Shown here one piece after another: positions 1 through 7,882 of a stretch of DNA of 64,000 nucleotides. Made by a program: the position numbers and the translations under genes. This stretch comes from Neobacillus cucumis (lineage in GTDB: Bacteria > Bacillota > Bacilli > Bacillales_B > DSM-18226), in contig NZ_JAMBOH010000007.1 of assembly GCF_023715505.1 (NCBI RefSeq), forward strand, positions 124,001-188,000, given 5' to 3'. A model generated the notes under the pieces. That model ran no database searches, had not been told where the DNA came from, and saw only the letters and a program-made list of their open reading frames with translations. Every line of letters begins with the position of its first letter. Position 1 is the stretch's first letter.

Positions 1-388
1 GAGCTCCTAATGTTTTAATGCCATCTACCAGAGCACCAGCACTGCTAATAACCGGTGTAGCTGCTCCATTTTCTTTTGTTGCATTAAATAGGCGCTGTTC
101 AGACTCCATATGATAACCGGGCCCCTGGCACATAATAGCGACAAGGCATGCATACGCAAGAACATCACATCTGGCATCCGAAAGTTCGACAGCACAGCGG
201 TCACTTTCTACATCCATTGCTTTTAATTCTTCTTTTGTAACATGTTTCATTCGCATCCTACTTGAGTGAAAAGTAAACGACAAATTCGGATCAACTTGTT
301 CTCTCCAACGAAGCATTGCTGGAATTTCCGTTTCCATCGTTGTATTGGAACTAGGAACAACTAATCCTATTCGGTAATTTTTTTTCAT
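1..388 (-). CDS. Maleate cis-trans isomerase family protein (partial, C-terminus outside window)
   Basis: Only the first 129 codons lie in the window; the frame is open to base 1. The N-terminus carries VPSSNTTMETEIP, followed by FHSSRMRMKHVT, both typical of maleate isomerase in the Asp/Glu racemase superfamily. Cys80 in YACLVAIMCQGPG lies where the family has its first catalytic cysteine. The family converts maleate to fumarate in the cytoplasm at the end of aromatic and N-heterocycle breakdown. It starts 56 bases after the HpaB-type monooxygenase and should be co-transcribed with it. Arylmalonate decarboxylase is a related alternative; the second catalytic cysteine cannot be checked here. 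Confidence 0.8.
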   Translation of the reverse strand, partial: MKKNYRIGLVVPSSNTTMETEIPAMLRWREQVDPNLSFTFHSSRMRMKHVTKEELKAMDVESDRCAVELSDARCDVLAYACLVAIMCQGPGYHMESEQRLFNATKENGAATPVISSAGALVDGIKTLGA

Positions 389-444
389 TTACACGCCTCC
401 AAAATAGATAGAACCTATTAAGCTATTGTTCTTATAAACTTCAC

Positions 445-1950
445 CTACATAGGAAGTCCGATCGACTTACGAATATGGTTCATAAACGGTGTTCGATCAT
501 ATTCATGATACAAACGCTCACGAAGCAGCGGTGCCGGCAAAGCATTAACGTTTTCAAATAGAGCGACGCGGCCTGCGTGGGAATCTGTAGTAATATCCCA
601 AATGAAGTTCATCAACAAGTTTTTCTGCTTCGAAGTTAAATCGCGTCCAACCAGTAGTTCCTCTAATTTTCCTCCAATAAATGGATGAGCATAATCTTTT
701 TCAGAGAATCTCATGACCAGTCCTTGTCCGCATAATTCCTGGAGATGATGGATAATTTGCGGATAATGCGTGATACCATAAAGGCGTCCAGCTGTAAGCA
801 TATTGACATCCGGCCACATAACGCCATCTTCAGTCATTTCAGCTAATTCTTCAGAGGCTAAAACGTAGGCTCTTAACGTTTGAGCATATTGAATAACTTC
901 CGATACGATAGAACGAACTCCTGGAATTTTTCCTGTTCCAAGTGCATCTACGATTAGCTGAGCAGCACCGGCATACAATTCAGCTTTGGTAGCTAGACGG
1001 GACAACACGTGCCAGTGTACTCCTAATACAACGCCGCCGTACAATTCATTGAGTTCTGGGACACCATAATTGAATATTCTCCATTTTTCTACGAAAACGT
1101 TATCAAAAATTAAGAAGGAATCCATTTCTTCTCCGCGTGATTTAACCGGGTGATCATAAGAACTGACAGGATCTGAAGAGACCGATTCACGGCAGACAAT
1201 GTGGATTCCTGGTGCATTGATAGGAACAGCTAACCAAAGAGATTCTTCCGGTAACAGCCCTGGACGCATAAGATTGGAGAGAATCATTTCGTTACCTTGG
1301 GAAGAAATCGAACCTACTGCCTTTGCACCGCTAATATAAATCCCCTCTTCAGTCTCTTTCACTACCCGGAGCAAAGCAGGTGTGGAGCTGCCTCCTTTTA
1401 TTTGGCTTCCTAATTCAACATCGAATAGGCGGGCACCCGCAGCGGCTGCTTTGGAACGGTCATTCTGAGGATCTACTAGTACTTCTGGACCCATCAAGTT
1501 ATTTTTCTGAGCATAGTCGATATAGTGAAGAACATTTTCAGCATATTCTGGCCTTTTACTGAGGAATTTCGAAAGATGTGCGGCCATACCCACTGGAACA
1601 AGAGGAGCTAAATCGAATGGTCTGCCAAACACGCCAAAGGTTTCCCGAGCTACATAGTCAGTCAATTCTCGGCGGCTCTTAAGGTCTTCCTTCGTTCTAG
1701 GAATCATCCAAGCTTTACTGACTCGTTCACCTGACTCTTGATTGATATACGTTAACTTATCCTGAGTTTCGGGGTTATGCTGAGCATCAAAGATCTTAGC
1801 CATAATATTGATACCGCCGCTAGTAGCTGGATGAATGGTCACATCTTGAATTTTTTCCCCCTTATAGTATACTGTTCGGCCATCACGAAGACTTTCCTTG
1901 AACATTTCACCCGTTTTCAAAAACTTTGATACTACCTGAGTATTTTCCAT
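445..1950 (-). CDS. 4-hydroxyphenylacetate 3-hydroxylase (HpaB) family flavin monooxygenase
   Basis: A 501-residue protein with the acyl-CoA-dehydrogenase-like fold of two-component flavin hydroxylases (HpaB/PvcC family, usually 480-520 aa). The central beta domain (about 150-280) contains YISGAKAVGSISSQGNE and WLAVPINAPGIHIVCRE; the helical C-terminal domain follows. Such enzymes use FADH2 from a separate reductase to ortho-hydroxylate phenolic or hydroxypyridine rings. No HpaC-type reductase lies in the window. The Fe-S cysteine pattern of 4-hydroxybutyryl-CoA dehydratases was not found, so a monooxygenase is preferred. Start ATG follows AGGAGGAG. Pairing with maleate isomerase suggests ring cleavage that ends in maleate. 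The substrate is not determinable from sequence. Confidence 0.8.
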   Translation of the reverse strand: MENTQVVSKFLKTGEMFKESLRDGRTVYYKGEKIQDVTIHPATSGGINIMAKIFDAQHNPETQDKLTYINQESGERVSKAWMIPRTKEDLKSRRELTDYVARETFGVFGRPFDLAPLVPVGMAAHLSKFLSKRPEYAENVLHYIDYAQKNNLMGPEVLVDPQNDRSKAAAAGARLFDVELGSQIKGGSSTPALLRVVKETEEGIYISGAKAVGSISSQGNEMILSNLMRPGLLPEESLWLAVPINAPGIHIVCRESVSSDPVSSYDHPVKSRGEEMDSFLIFDNVFVEKWRIFNYGVPELNELYGGVVLGVHWHVLSRLATKAELYAGAAQLIVDALGTGKIPGVRSIVSEVIQYAQTLRAYVLASEELAEMTEDGVMWPDVNMLTAGRLYGITHYPQIIHHLQELCGQGLVMRFSEKDYAHPFIGGKLEELLVGRDLTSKQKNLLMNFIWDITTDSHAGRVALFENVNALPAPLLRERLYHEYDRTPFMNHIRKSIGLPM

Positions 1951-2025
1951 TTGTACTCCTCCTAAAAATAATAGAAAATCATGAACACCGATAGTTTGAA
2001 GTTATCAAAGTTGTATTCTTTCTCT

Positions 2026-2054
2026 AAAAGTTACCTCAATCTACTAAACTTACC
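2026..2054 (-). promoter_or_regulatory. Paired GGTAASTTTW boxes downstream of the HpaB promoter
   Basis: Read on the minus strand, GGTAAGTTTA (2054-2045) and GGTAACTTTT (2035-2026) are direct repeats 19 bases apart, beginning about 10 bases after the predicted transcription start. The same box recurs three times at the regulator gene's own promoter (2988-3027). Position after the start site suggests a repressor site for the adjacent HTH-amidohydrolase regulator. This is inference. Confidence 0.45.
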
Positions 2055-2071
2055 AAAGCTTCCATGGTTTT

Positions 2072-2100
2072 ATTTTATCTCACGGCACTATTAGTGTCAA
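2072..2100 (-). promoter_or_regulatory. Sigma-A promoter for the HpaB/maleate isomerase genes
   Basis: The minus strand has TTGACA (2100-2095), a 17-base spacer and TAAAAT (2077-2072). The leader to the HpaB start is about 115 bases. Confidence 0.65.
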
Positions 2101-2130
2101 TATTCAATTTTATTAAATTTTTCTAAAAAT

Positions 2131-2168
2131 AAAAAAACCATGATTACCTGAGGATAATCATGGTTTTA
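2131..2168 (-). terminator. Intrinsic terminator after the HTH-amidohydrolase gene
   Basis: Stem ACCATGATTA / TAATCATGGT with a short loop, followed on the minus strand by a run of seven T and more T-rich sequence. It separates the regulator gene from the HpaB promoter region. Confidence 0.75.
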
Positions 2169-2182
2169 TTCAAATGCGCTGC

Positions 2183-2950
2183 TCATGGTTTCATACCTTT
2201 AAGAACCTTATCCAGATTCATTACGTCTGCATACCTTGCGTTTAAATCTACTAATGTTGAGTTCTGTAAGGTTTGATTTCGATCTCCTACAGCCTCTTTA
2301 GGAATGATAACTCTATAACCTCTTTGAAGAGCATCTACTGCAGTTGCTCTTATACTCCCACTTGTAGTAGTCCCAGCTAATATTAATGTATCAATTTGTC
2401 TGTCTTTCAAGAAATCATCTACTTGATCATCGTACAAAGAAGATATATATACAGTTGCTTTAATCAAATCATATGGATAGTCAGATAAATCTGGATGAAT
2501 ATTGACCCATGTACTTTCGCGGTCTAAAATTTGAAGCGAGGGGAATTTTTCACACCATAATCTAGAAACCTTATTTTCAGTTTCATAAATCGTTTTACTA
2601 AAGATTATCGGAAACTTATCGGTAAGAGCTTGTTCAATAAGTTGTTGGGTAGCAGTGATTTGATGATCCATTTTAATAGCTAATTGGGAATGCGGTTCAG
2701 TAAATGCTATGGTAAAATCACGAATTAACAGAGCAGGTTTTGTACCAAATCCAATTTGTCCGGAAAACCCCTGATTAGAGAAAAGCTGTTGAACCTCATC
2801 AAGAATATATCGTCTTTGACCGCCAGGGGTATAAATAACCTTTAAGCCATATTCTTCAATATTTCCAGTTTTCTCCATCCGCCTTAATGTACTCGGCGAC
2901 ACTCCCAATAGCTTGGCAGCGTCAGATATATTTAACAGGTTTTCAAACAT
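2183..2950 (-). CDS. MerR-type HTH fused to a cysteine-less isochorismatase-like domain (probable effector-sensing regulator)
   Basis: Residues 1-60 form a MerR-like winged helix: NISDAAKLLGVSPSTLRRME, then the wing TPGGQRRY. Residues 68-250 match the isochorismatase/cysteine hydrolase fold (N-carbamoylsarcosine amidase, maleamate amidase). The Asp78 and Lys164 of the catalytic triad are present, but the nucleophile motif reads GTTTSGSIRATAVDA, with Ser199 where the family has cysteine. The codon is AGT in the DNA. The domain is therefore probably a binding pocket rather than an amidase. Lying next to maleate isomerase, it may sense maleamate or a related amide (inference). It has its own promoter and terminator, a start ATG after GGGAGG, and shares repeated boxes with the HpaB promoter. 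Confidence 0.8.
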   Translation of the reverse strand: MFENLLNISDAAKLLGVSPSTLRRMEKTGNIEEYGLKVIYTPGGQRRYILDEVQQLFSNQGFSGQIGFGTKPALLIRDFTIAFTEPHSQLAIKMDHQITATQQLIEQALTDKFPIIFSKTIYETENKVSRLWCEKFPSLQILDRESTWVNIHPDLSDYPYDLIKATVYISSLYDDQVDDFLKDRQIDTLILAGTTTSGSIRATAVDALQRGYRVIIPKEAVGDRNQTLQNSTLVDLNARYADVMNLDKVLKGMKP

Positions 2951-2987
2951 ATGTAATCCTCCCGGCTTAAGTCAGCAATAAACTTTC

Positions 2988-3027
2988 TAAAGTTACAATA
3001 AATTACCCATTATGTATTAAACTTACC
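2988..3027 (-). promoter_or_regulatory. Three helically spaced GGTAA boxes at the regulator's own promoter
   Basis: On the minus strand GGTAAGTTTA (3027-3018), GGTAATTTAT (3007-2998) and TGTAACTTTA (2997-2988) lie at 20- and 10-base steps, starting at the predicted transcription start. This fits autoregulation by the protein encoded just downstream (inference). Confidence 0.45.
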
Positions 3028-3030
3028 ATC

Positions 3031-3039
3031 ATTATAGCA
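3031..3039 (-). promoter_or_regulatory. Extended -10 promoter of the HTH-amidohydrolase gene
   Basis: The minus strand reads TGCTATAAT, an extended -10 element; no good -35 hexamer is seen upstream. Confidence 0.45.
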
Positions 3040-3158
3040 TAGCAAAATAATTACTGGAACTTATTCCCTATAAATAGTAGAATATTCTTGTGTTTTTCCT
3101 GCGATGCGTTTGCTTACTTAAATATTTTCACTATCTCTTATAACTTATGAACACTATA

Positions 3159-3194
3159 AGAGGCTTCTCACAATCTTGTGAGAAGCCTCTTTTT
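3159..3194 (+). terminator. Strong hairpin with T-run on the plus strand
   Basis: A perfect 13-bp stem, AGAGGCTTCTCAC / GTGAGAAGCCTCT, with a six-base loop followed by TTTT on the plus strand. No plus-strand gene lies upstream. It may insulate the two convergent-to-adjacent transcription units. The rest of 2951-3301 holds only the regulator promoter and the minus-strand terminator. Confidence 0.5.
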
Positions 3195-3232
3195 GAAAAA
3201 TTCAATTTGTTTTTTCTAATTTAGAGATAGAT

Positions 3233-3276
3233 AAAAAAACAACCACCTTACCCCCGATTGACTGTTGGGATAAGGT
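3233..3276 (-). terminator. Intrinsic terminator of the nine-gene acyl-CoA operon
   Basis: Minus-strand stem CCTTATCCC / GGGGTAAGG with a loop of about 13 bases, followed by GTTTTTTTA. It lies 26 bases after the last gene. Confidence 0.65.
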
Positions 3277-3301
3277 TATTGTATTGATTTAATCATCACT
3301 T

Positions 3302-4285
3302 TTAAAGATTGGCGGCAGTAGTGGTCGTAATAGAATTTACCACGTTCTTTGGACTTCCGGCGACAAACCCTTTTATATTATCCACTGCCAAATCCAAAAG
3401 ACGACTCCGTGCTTCCTTTGTAGCCCAAGCGATGTGAGGAGTGATAATACAATTTTTTGCTTTAAGCAAAGGGTTGGTATCTTCTGGAGGTTCCACCGCC
3501 AGTACGTCCAATCCAGCGCCGGAAATAACTCCTGCATTGAGAGCCTCCGCTAAATCCTTATTGTTAACAAGTTTCCCGCGCGAAGTATTAATAATGAAAG
3601 CGGATGGTTTCATCATGGATAAATTTTCTGCGTTAATTATACCTTCTGTAACCGGGGTTAACGGACAGTGCAAGCTGACAACATCGGATTGTCTCATTAA
3701 ATCAGGCAGATCCGCCCATTGAAAATTGGGCAGGTCAATATTCCGATGATTGTTGTTATATGCAAGTATGCGCATACCAAAAGCAGAAGCAATCCGTGCC
3801 GTCTGAAGCCCGATTCGTCCAAGACCGACGATTCCTATTGTTTTACCGGCTAGTTCAACAAGTGGGTAATTCCAGAAGCACCAATCAGGATTCCTTCCCC
3901 ATTGTCCTTCCATAACAACATCACTGTGACGTTGAACATGATGGCAATGTTCAAGCAGCAGTGCAAATACCATTTGGGACACCGATTCCGTCCCATATGT
4001 TGGAATGTTGCTGACTACGATTCCCCGTTCTTCAGCAGCCTTCGTATCAACTATGTCAAAACCGGTTGCCAAGACTCCAATATACTTGAGATTTGGCAGT
4101 TTCTCCAGAGTTGCCTGGCATAAAGGAGTTTTATTGGTCAAAATAATCTCTGCGTTTGAAGCCCTTTCTATGATGAGGTCTTCCGGAGTCCGATCGTAAA
4201 CCTCTGTCTTACCGATCTGCGACAATCCGTCCCAGCTTAAGTCACCGGGGTTCAAAGTATATCCATCTAAAATACAAATATTCAT
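3302..4285 (-). CDS. D-isomer-specific 2-hydroxyacid dehydrogenase (glycerate dehydrogenase/hydroxypyruvate reductase-like)
   Basis: A 327-residue NAD(P)-dependent dehydrogenase. It has GIVGLGRIG (GxGxxG at 154-159) in the nucleotide-binding domain and the catalytic triad Arg236 (NTSRG), Glu265 (AVEPPED) and His284 (TPHIAW). It would interconvert a 2-oxoacid and a D-2-hydroxyacid such as hydroxypyruvate/glycerate. The start chosen is the second in-frame ATG, because GGGGTGAT sits just before it; the upstream ATG at 4300 has no separate site. It is the last gene of the operon, 15 bases after the RraA-type aldolase, which suggests it reduces or forms the aldolase's oxoacid (inference). Confidence 0.8.
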   Translation of the reverse strand: MNICILDGYTLNPGDLSWDGLSQIGKTEVYDRTPEDLIIERASNAEIILTNKTPLCQATLEKLPNLKYIGVLATGFDIVDTKAAEERGIVVSNIPTYGTESVSQMVFALLLEHCHHVQRHSDVVMEGQWGRNPDWCFWNYPLVELAGKTIGIVGLGRIGLQTARIASAFGMRILAYNNNHRNIDLPNFQWADLPDLMRQSDVVSLHCPLTPVTEGIINAENLSMMKPSAFIINTSRGKLVNNKDLAEALNAGVISGAGLDVLAVEPPEDTNPLLKAKNCIITPHIAWATKEARSRLLDLAVDNIKGFVAGSPKNVVNSITTTTAANL

Positions 4286-4300
4286 AAAATCACCCCTCAT

Positions 4301-5005
4301 TTAATTGTTTAATGGCATAGGCAATTTTTTTACGCCAAATTCACAACCTTTTTGTTCAAGTGTTTGATCTACCCATGAACGGTTAACCGTACCGTTTTGG
4401 ATTGACTGGAGTATATCCTCCTCTCGAATTTGTTGTTCCTTTATTAATTTTAATAGTTCTTCCGCGTGTCCAAGAGGAACAACCGCTAGGCCATCTTCAT
4501 CTCCAACAATAATATCTCCGGGATGTACAACCAACCCTCCGACGGAAATGGGTACATTGATTTCGCCCGGCCCATCTTTATATGGGCCGCGGTGTGTTAC
4601 TCCTCTCGCATATACCGGGAAAGTCTCGGATCTAATGGCCCCTGTATCCCGTATAGCACCGTCAATAATAAAACCTGCAATTCCTTTTTTAATTGCTAAC
4701 TTTTGCATGATTTCTCCTACAATTGCATTGGTGAGGTCACCTCCGGCATCGACAACAATGACATCTCCCGGTTCGGCCAAGTCAATGGCCTTGTGTACCA
4801 TTAAATTGTCGCCAGGCCGTGTTTTCACCGTAACAGCAGTACCTACGAGTTTTCCTTCTTTATGATATGGTCGAAGTCCGGAAGCGATCGCGTGCATGCG
4901 GTTTAAATTATCACTGATATGCGGGGTGACCACATTTTCAAACTCCTGTATTAATTCTTTGCTTGGACGGGCTTCAATGGGATAAATGCAAAATCCTAGA
5001 TTCAT
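4301..5005 (-). CDS. RraA-family protein, probable HMG/CHA-type class II pyruvate aldolase or oxaloacetate decarboxylase
   Basis: A 234-residue RraA/dimethylmenaquinone-methyltransferase-like protein. It has the conserved pocket GGDLTNAIVGEIM (88-100) and the Arg119-Asp120 pair in IIDGAIRDTGAI, used for substrate and metal binding by 4-hydroxy-4-methyl-2-oxoglutarate and 4-carboxy-4-hydroxy-2-oxoadipate aldolases. The operon setting favours a metabolic aldolase/decarboxylase over an RNase E regulator, since Bacilli lack the classical RraA target. Start follows AGGAGGAG. It is followed closely by a 2-hydroxyacid dehydrogenase. The exact substrate is unknown. Confidence 0.75.
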   Translation of the reverse strand: MNLGFCIYPIEARPSKELIQEFENVVTPHISDNLNRMHAIASGLRPYHKEGKLVGTAVTVKTRPGDNLMVHKAIDLAEPGDVIVVDAGGDLTNAIVGEIMQKLAIKKGIAGFIIDGAIRDTGAIRSETFPVYARGVTHRGPYKDGPGEINVPISVGGLVVHPGDIIVGDEDGLAVVPLGHAEELLKLIKEQQIREEDILQSIQNGTVNRSWVDQTLEQKGCEFGVKKLPMPLNN

Positions 5006-5052
5006 AGTTTCTCCTCCTGGTCATTTTCTCCATGGCAGTGCTAACAAAGCGA

Positions 5053-7089
5053 TTAACTTACTAAAGAACGCTCCACAATCTCAGCAATATCCAACGTTTT
5101 AACTTGTTCTTCTACTTCTTTTGCCTTAGTCCCATCACTGAGCATCGTTAGGCAATATGGGCAGTTGCTTCCAATAACGGTGGGATTTAACCTCAAGGCT
5201 TGTTCTGTCCTCTCGATATTAATTCGTTTCCCCTGTGTCTCCTCCAACCACATCATTCCGCCACCAGCCCCGCAGCACATGGAATTTTCACGATTTCGCT
5301 CCATTTCTGCTACTTTGACTCCAGGAATGGCTTTTAGAATTTCTCGTGGAATATTATAGATTCCGTTATAACGGCCTATATAACACGAATCGTGGTACAC
5401 AATCGTTTCATTCACTTCACGGGTTGGTTTTATTCTTCCTTCTTTTATTAACTTGTGGATCACTTCCGTATGATGGTAGACCTCTGCCTCCAACCCAAAT
5501 TCCGGGTATTCGTGCTTAAAGGTGTTATAAGCATGCGGATCGATGGTGACGATTTTTTTCACGTTGTTAGCTTGAAAGTTTGCTATATTTTCTTGGCAAA
5601 GCTGTTGAAATAAGAATTCATTCCCTAATCGTCTCGCTGTATCTCCTGAATTCCGTTCTTCATTTCCTAGAATGGCAAACTTAACGCCCGCAAGGTTGAG
5701 AATCTTTGCAAACGATTGGGCAATTTTTTGACTTCGATTATCATAAGAGCTCATGGAACCGACAAAGAACAAGTATTCAAATTCTTCCATCTCCTCAACC
5801 GTTGGGACATTGACATCGTCTCTGCTTTCACGCCATTTAATCCGCTCCCTGCGATTAAGTCCCCAAGGGTTGCTTTGACGTTCAATATTTTGAAAGTAGC
5901 GTGTGGCCTCATGCGGCATTTTCCCTTCAGTCAATACAAGAAACCGGCGCATATCGATAACTTTTTCAACATGTTCATTGGCTACCGGGCATTGATCTTC
6001 ACAATTTCTGCATGTCGTACAAGCCCATAATTCTTCTTCTGTAATCACATCTCCAATTAGATTTGCCGTTACAGCTTCCGACGTTGCCGCTGCCTCATGA
6101 CCTGGAAAAGCAAACGAAGGCATCCATGGTGTTCGCGAGGTAATTGCCGCCCCCTTTTCGGTCAAATGATCGCGCATTTTTTTCATTAATTCCATCGGAG
6201 ACAGGGTTTTTCCCGTTACAGATGCAGGACACATACTGGTACAGCGCCCACACTCTACACAGGCATAAAGATCAATTAACTGGTTTTGACGGAAATCTTC
6301 AATTTTCCCTACCCCGTAAGTCTCCAGGGATTCGTCTTCGAAATTGATCGATGTCAGTTTTCCCACCGGCTTTGTATCACGTAAATACACGTTAACTGGA
6401 GCAAATAAAACATGAGCATGCTTTGACTGCGGTACATAAACAGCAAAACTAAGTAACGTAATAAGGTGAAGCCACCAAAAAACATAAAAGCCTACGCCGC
6501 CTGCCTCTCGGCTCAAGCCCGAAAACCATCCGGCTATCGTACTGGAAATAGGTGCGTATGGAAGGAAACCTTCTTGCCCCAACCATATATGTTCAAAACT
6601 TAGACTTAAAAAGATAGATAATACCAAAGTGGTTAAAAAAATGATAACCAAACCCGACTTAAATCCACGCTTTAATCGCTTTAGCTTTTCTATGTAGCGG
6701 CGGTAAAAGGCATATAGGACGGATAATAAAACGAGAAAAGTGGTTATTTCCTGAGATAAGCTAAAAAACTTTTGGGCTGTGCCAATTGGATATTCAAACC
6801 CTTTAAAAAACCCTTTAATGATCAGCTCAATGGCCCCAAACTGCAGGATAATAAATCCATAAAACATAATCACATGCATGACGCCGCTCTTGCGGTCTTT
6901 AAAAAGTTTTCTCTGTCCGAAGACGTTCACCAGTACTTCATTGACTCGCTTCTGAGTGTCTTTCCTCAAGTTCGCTGGTTTCCCCATTTTAATGAACGTT
7001 ACCCGGCTATATACAATGTTGGTAAACAGATAAATTGCGTATCCTGTGATACCCAGAAAAGCTATAAAATTTATGAGACCGATCACCAT
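5053..7089 (-). CDS. fadF: FadF-type electron-transfer flavoprotein:menaquinone oxidoreductase (membrane Fe-S protein)
   Basis: A 678-residue protein. About five to six membrane helices fill residues 1-225. Two 4Fe-4S motifs follow: CVECGRCTSMCP (Cys277/280/283/287) and CTTCRNCEDQCP (Cys357/360/363/367). A C-terminal heterodisulfide-reductase-type CCG region contains HDSCYIGRYN and SMCCGAGGG. This layout matches Bacillus FadF (YwjF) and the EMO proteins that pass electrons from EtfAB to menaquinone. Start is the ATG after AAAGGAG; a longer frame lacks a ribosome site. It lies in an operon with an acyl-CoA dehydrogenase, and etfBA is 11 kb away under the same predicted operator. Confidence 0.85.
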   Translation of the reverse strand: MVIGLINFIAFLGITGYAIYLFTNIVYSRVTFIKMGKPANLRKDTQKRVNEVLVNVFGQRKLFKDRKSGVMHVIMFYGFIILQFGAIELIIKGFFKGFEYPIGTAQKFFSLSQEITTFLVLLSVLYAFYRRYIEKLKRLKRGFKSGLVIIFLTTLVLSIFLSLSFEHIWLGQEGFLPYAPISSTIAGWFSGLSREAGGVGFYVFWWLHLITLLSFAVYVPQSKHAHVLFAPVNVYLRDTKPVGKLTSINFEDESLETYGVGKIEDFRQNQLIDLYACVECGRCTSMCPASVTGKTLSPMELMKKMRDHLTEKGAAITSRTPWMPSFAFPGHEAAATSEAVTANLIGDVITEEELWACTTCRNCEDQCPVANEHVEKVIDMRRFLVLTEGKMPHEATRYFQNIERQSNPWGLNRRERIKWRESRDDVNVPTVEEMEEFEYLFFVGSMSSYDNRSQKIAQSFAKILNLAGVKFAILGNEERNSGDTARRLGNEFLFQQLCQENIANFQANNVKKIVTIDPHAYNTFKHEYPEFGLEAEVYHHTEVIHKLIKEGRIKPTREVNETIVYHDSCYIGRYNGIYNIPREILKAIPGVKVAEMERNRENSMCCGAGGGMMWLEETQGKRINIERTEQALRLNPTVIGSNCPYCLTMLSDGTKAKEVEEQVKTLDIAEIVERSLVS

Positions 7090-7108
7090 ATTCGTTTCTC
7101 CTTTCCTG

Positions 7109-7882
7109 TTACTTGTGTAAAAAAGAAGCTTTTCGCTTCTCAAGAAAAGCATTGACAGCTTCTTTCACATCCTCGGTTTCATGTAGCATGTAGAAAAGCT
7201 CTTTCCCTTTATCCATAAATGTGGAAGAATCAGCAGCATACAGATTGATTGCTTTTTTAATGGCTTTTAAGGCAACACCTGGCAAGTTGGCTAAATATTG
7301 CGCCAATTCTTCGGCTTTTTTTACCCCATCCGAACTTTCAACGATTTCAGAAGCAATCCCAAGTTGAAGGGCCCTCTCGGCCGATATTGGCTTGCCGGTC
7401 AATACCAGGTTCATCGCCTTAGCTGGACCCACCAGTGAGATTAATCGCTCTAATCCCCCATTTCCAGGGAAGACACCGCGCAATACTTCTGGATACCCGA
7501 TTTGAGCAGTGGATGAAAAGATACGGATATCAAAGGCACTGGCAAGTTCCGCACCCCCTCCTAAAGCATTGCCTTGAATATAGGCAATGGTAGGTTGAGG
7601 TGCATTCATTACCTCTGCCAGCATCTCATGTCCCCGCGTCCATACCTCACCGGCCGATTTATTGGCAATACGATCCGGGAACTCTTTTAAGTTGGCACCA
7701 CAGCAAAAATGATCTCCTTTGGCGACGAAAAGGAGTACACGAACCCCAGAATAATCAGTAATGATACGGAACGTATTCGTTAACTCTTCTTTCACCTTTT
7801 CAGAAAGTATGTTCAACGGAGGGTGATCGAGTATTACCTTGGCTATTCCATTTTGAACAGAGAAATCAACTGCATTACCCAT
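7109..7882 (-). CDS. Enoyl-CoA hydratase/isomerase (crotonase) family protein
   Basis: A 257-residue crotonase. Oxyanion-hole segments are FCCGANLKEF and GNALGGGAEL. Both catalytic glutamates of true hydratases are present (Glu112 in GGGAEL and Glu132 in GYPEVLRG), so hydration of a 2-enoyl-CoA is likely. It overlaps the upstream flavoprotein gene by eight bases and is preceded by AGGAG, which indicates translational coupling. Family members also include isomerases and hydrolases, so the call is at family level. Confidence 0.85.
   Translation of the reverse strand: MGNAVDFSVQNGIAKVILDHPPLNILSEKVKEELTNTFRIITDYSGVRVLLFVAKGDHFCCGANLKEFPDRIANKSAGEVWTRGHEMLAEVMNAPQPTIAYIQGNALGGGAELASAFDIRIFSSTAQIGYPEVLRGVFPGNGGLERLISLVGPAKAMNLVLTGKPISAERALQLGIASEIVESSDGVKKAEELAQYLANLPGVALKAIKKAINLYAADSSTFMDKGKELFYMLHETEDVKEAVNAFLEKRKASFLHK

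Noticed and set aside
445..1950. 4-hydroxybutyryl-CoA dehydratase/vinylacetyl-CoA isomerase
   Set aside because: The Fe-S cysteine and histidine ligands of that branch of the HpaB family are not seen.
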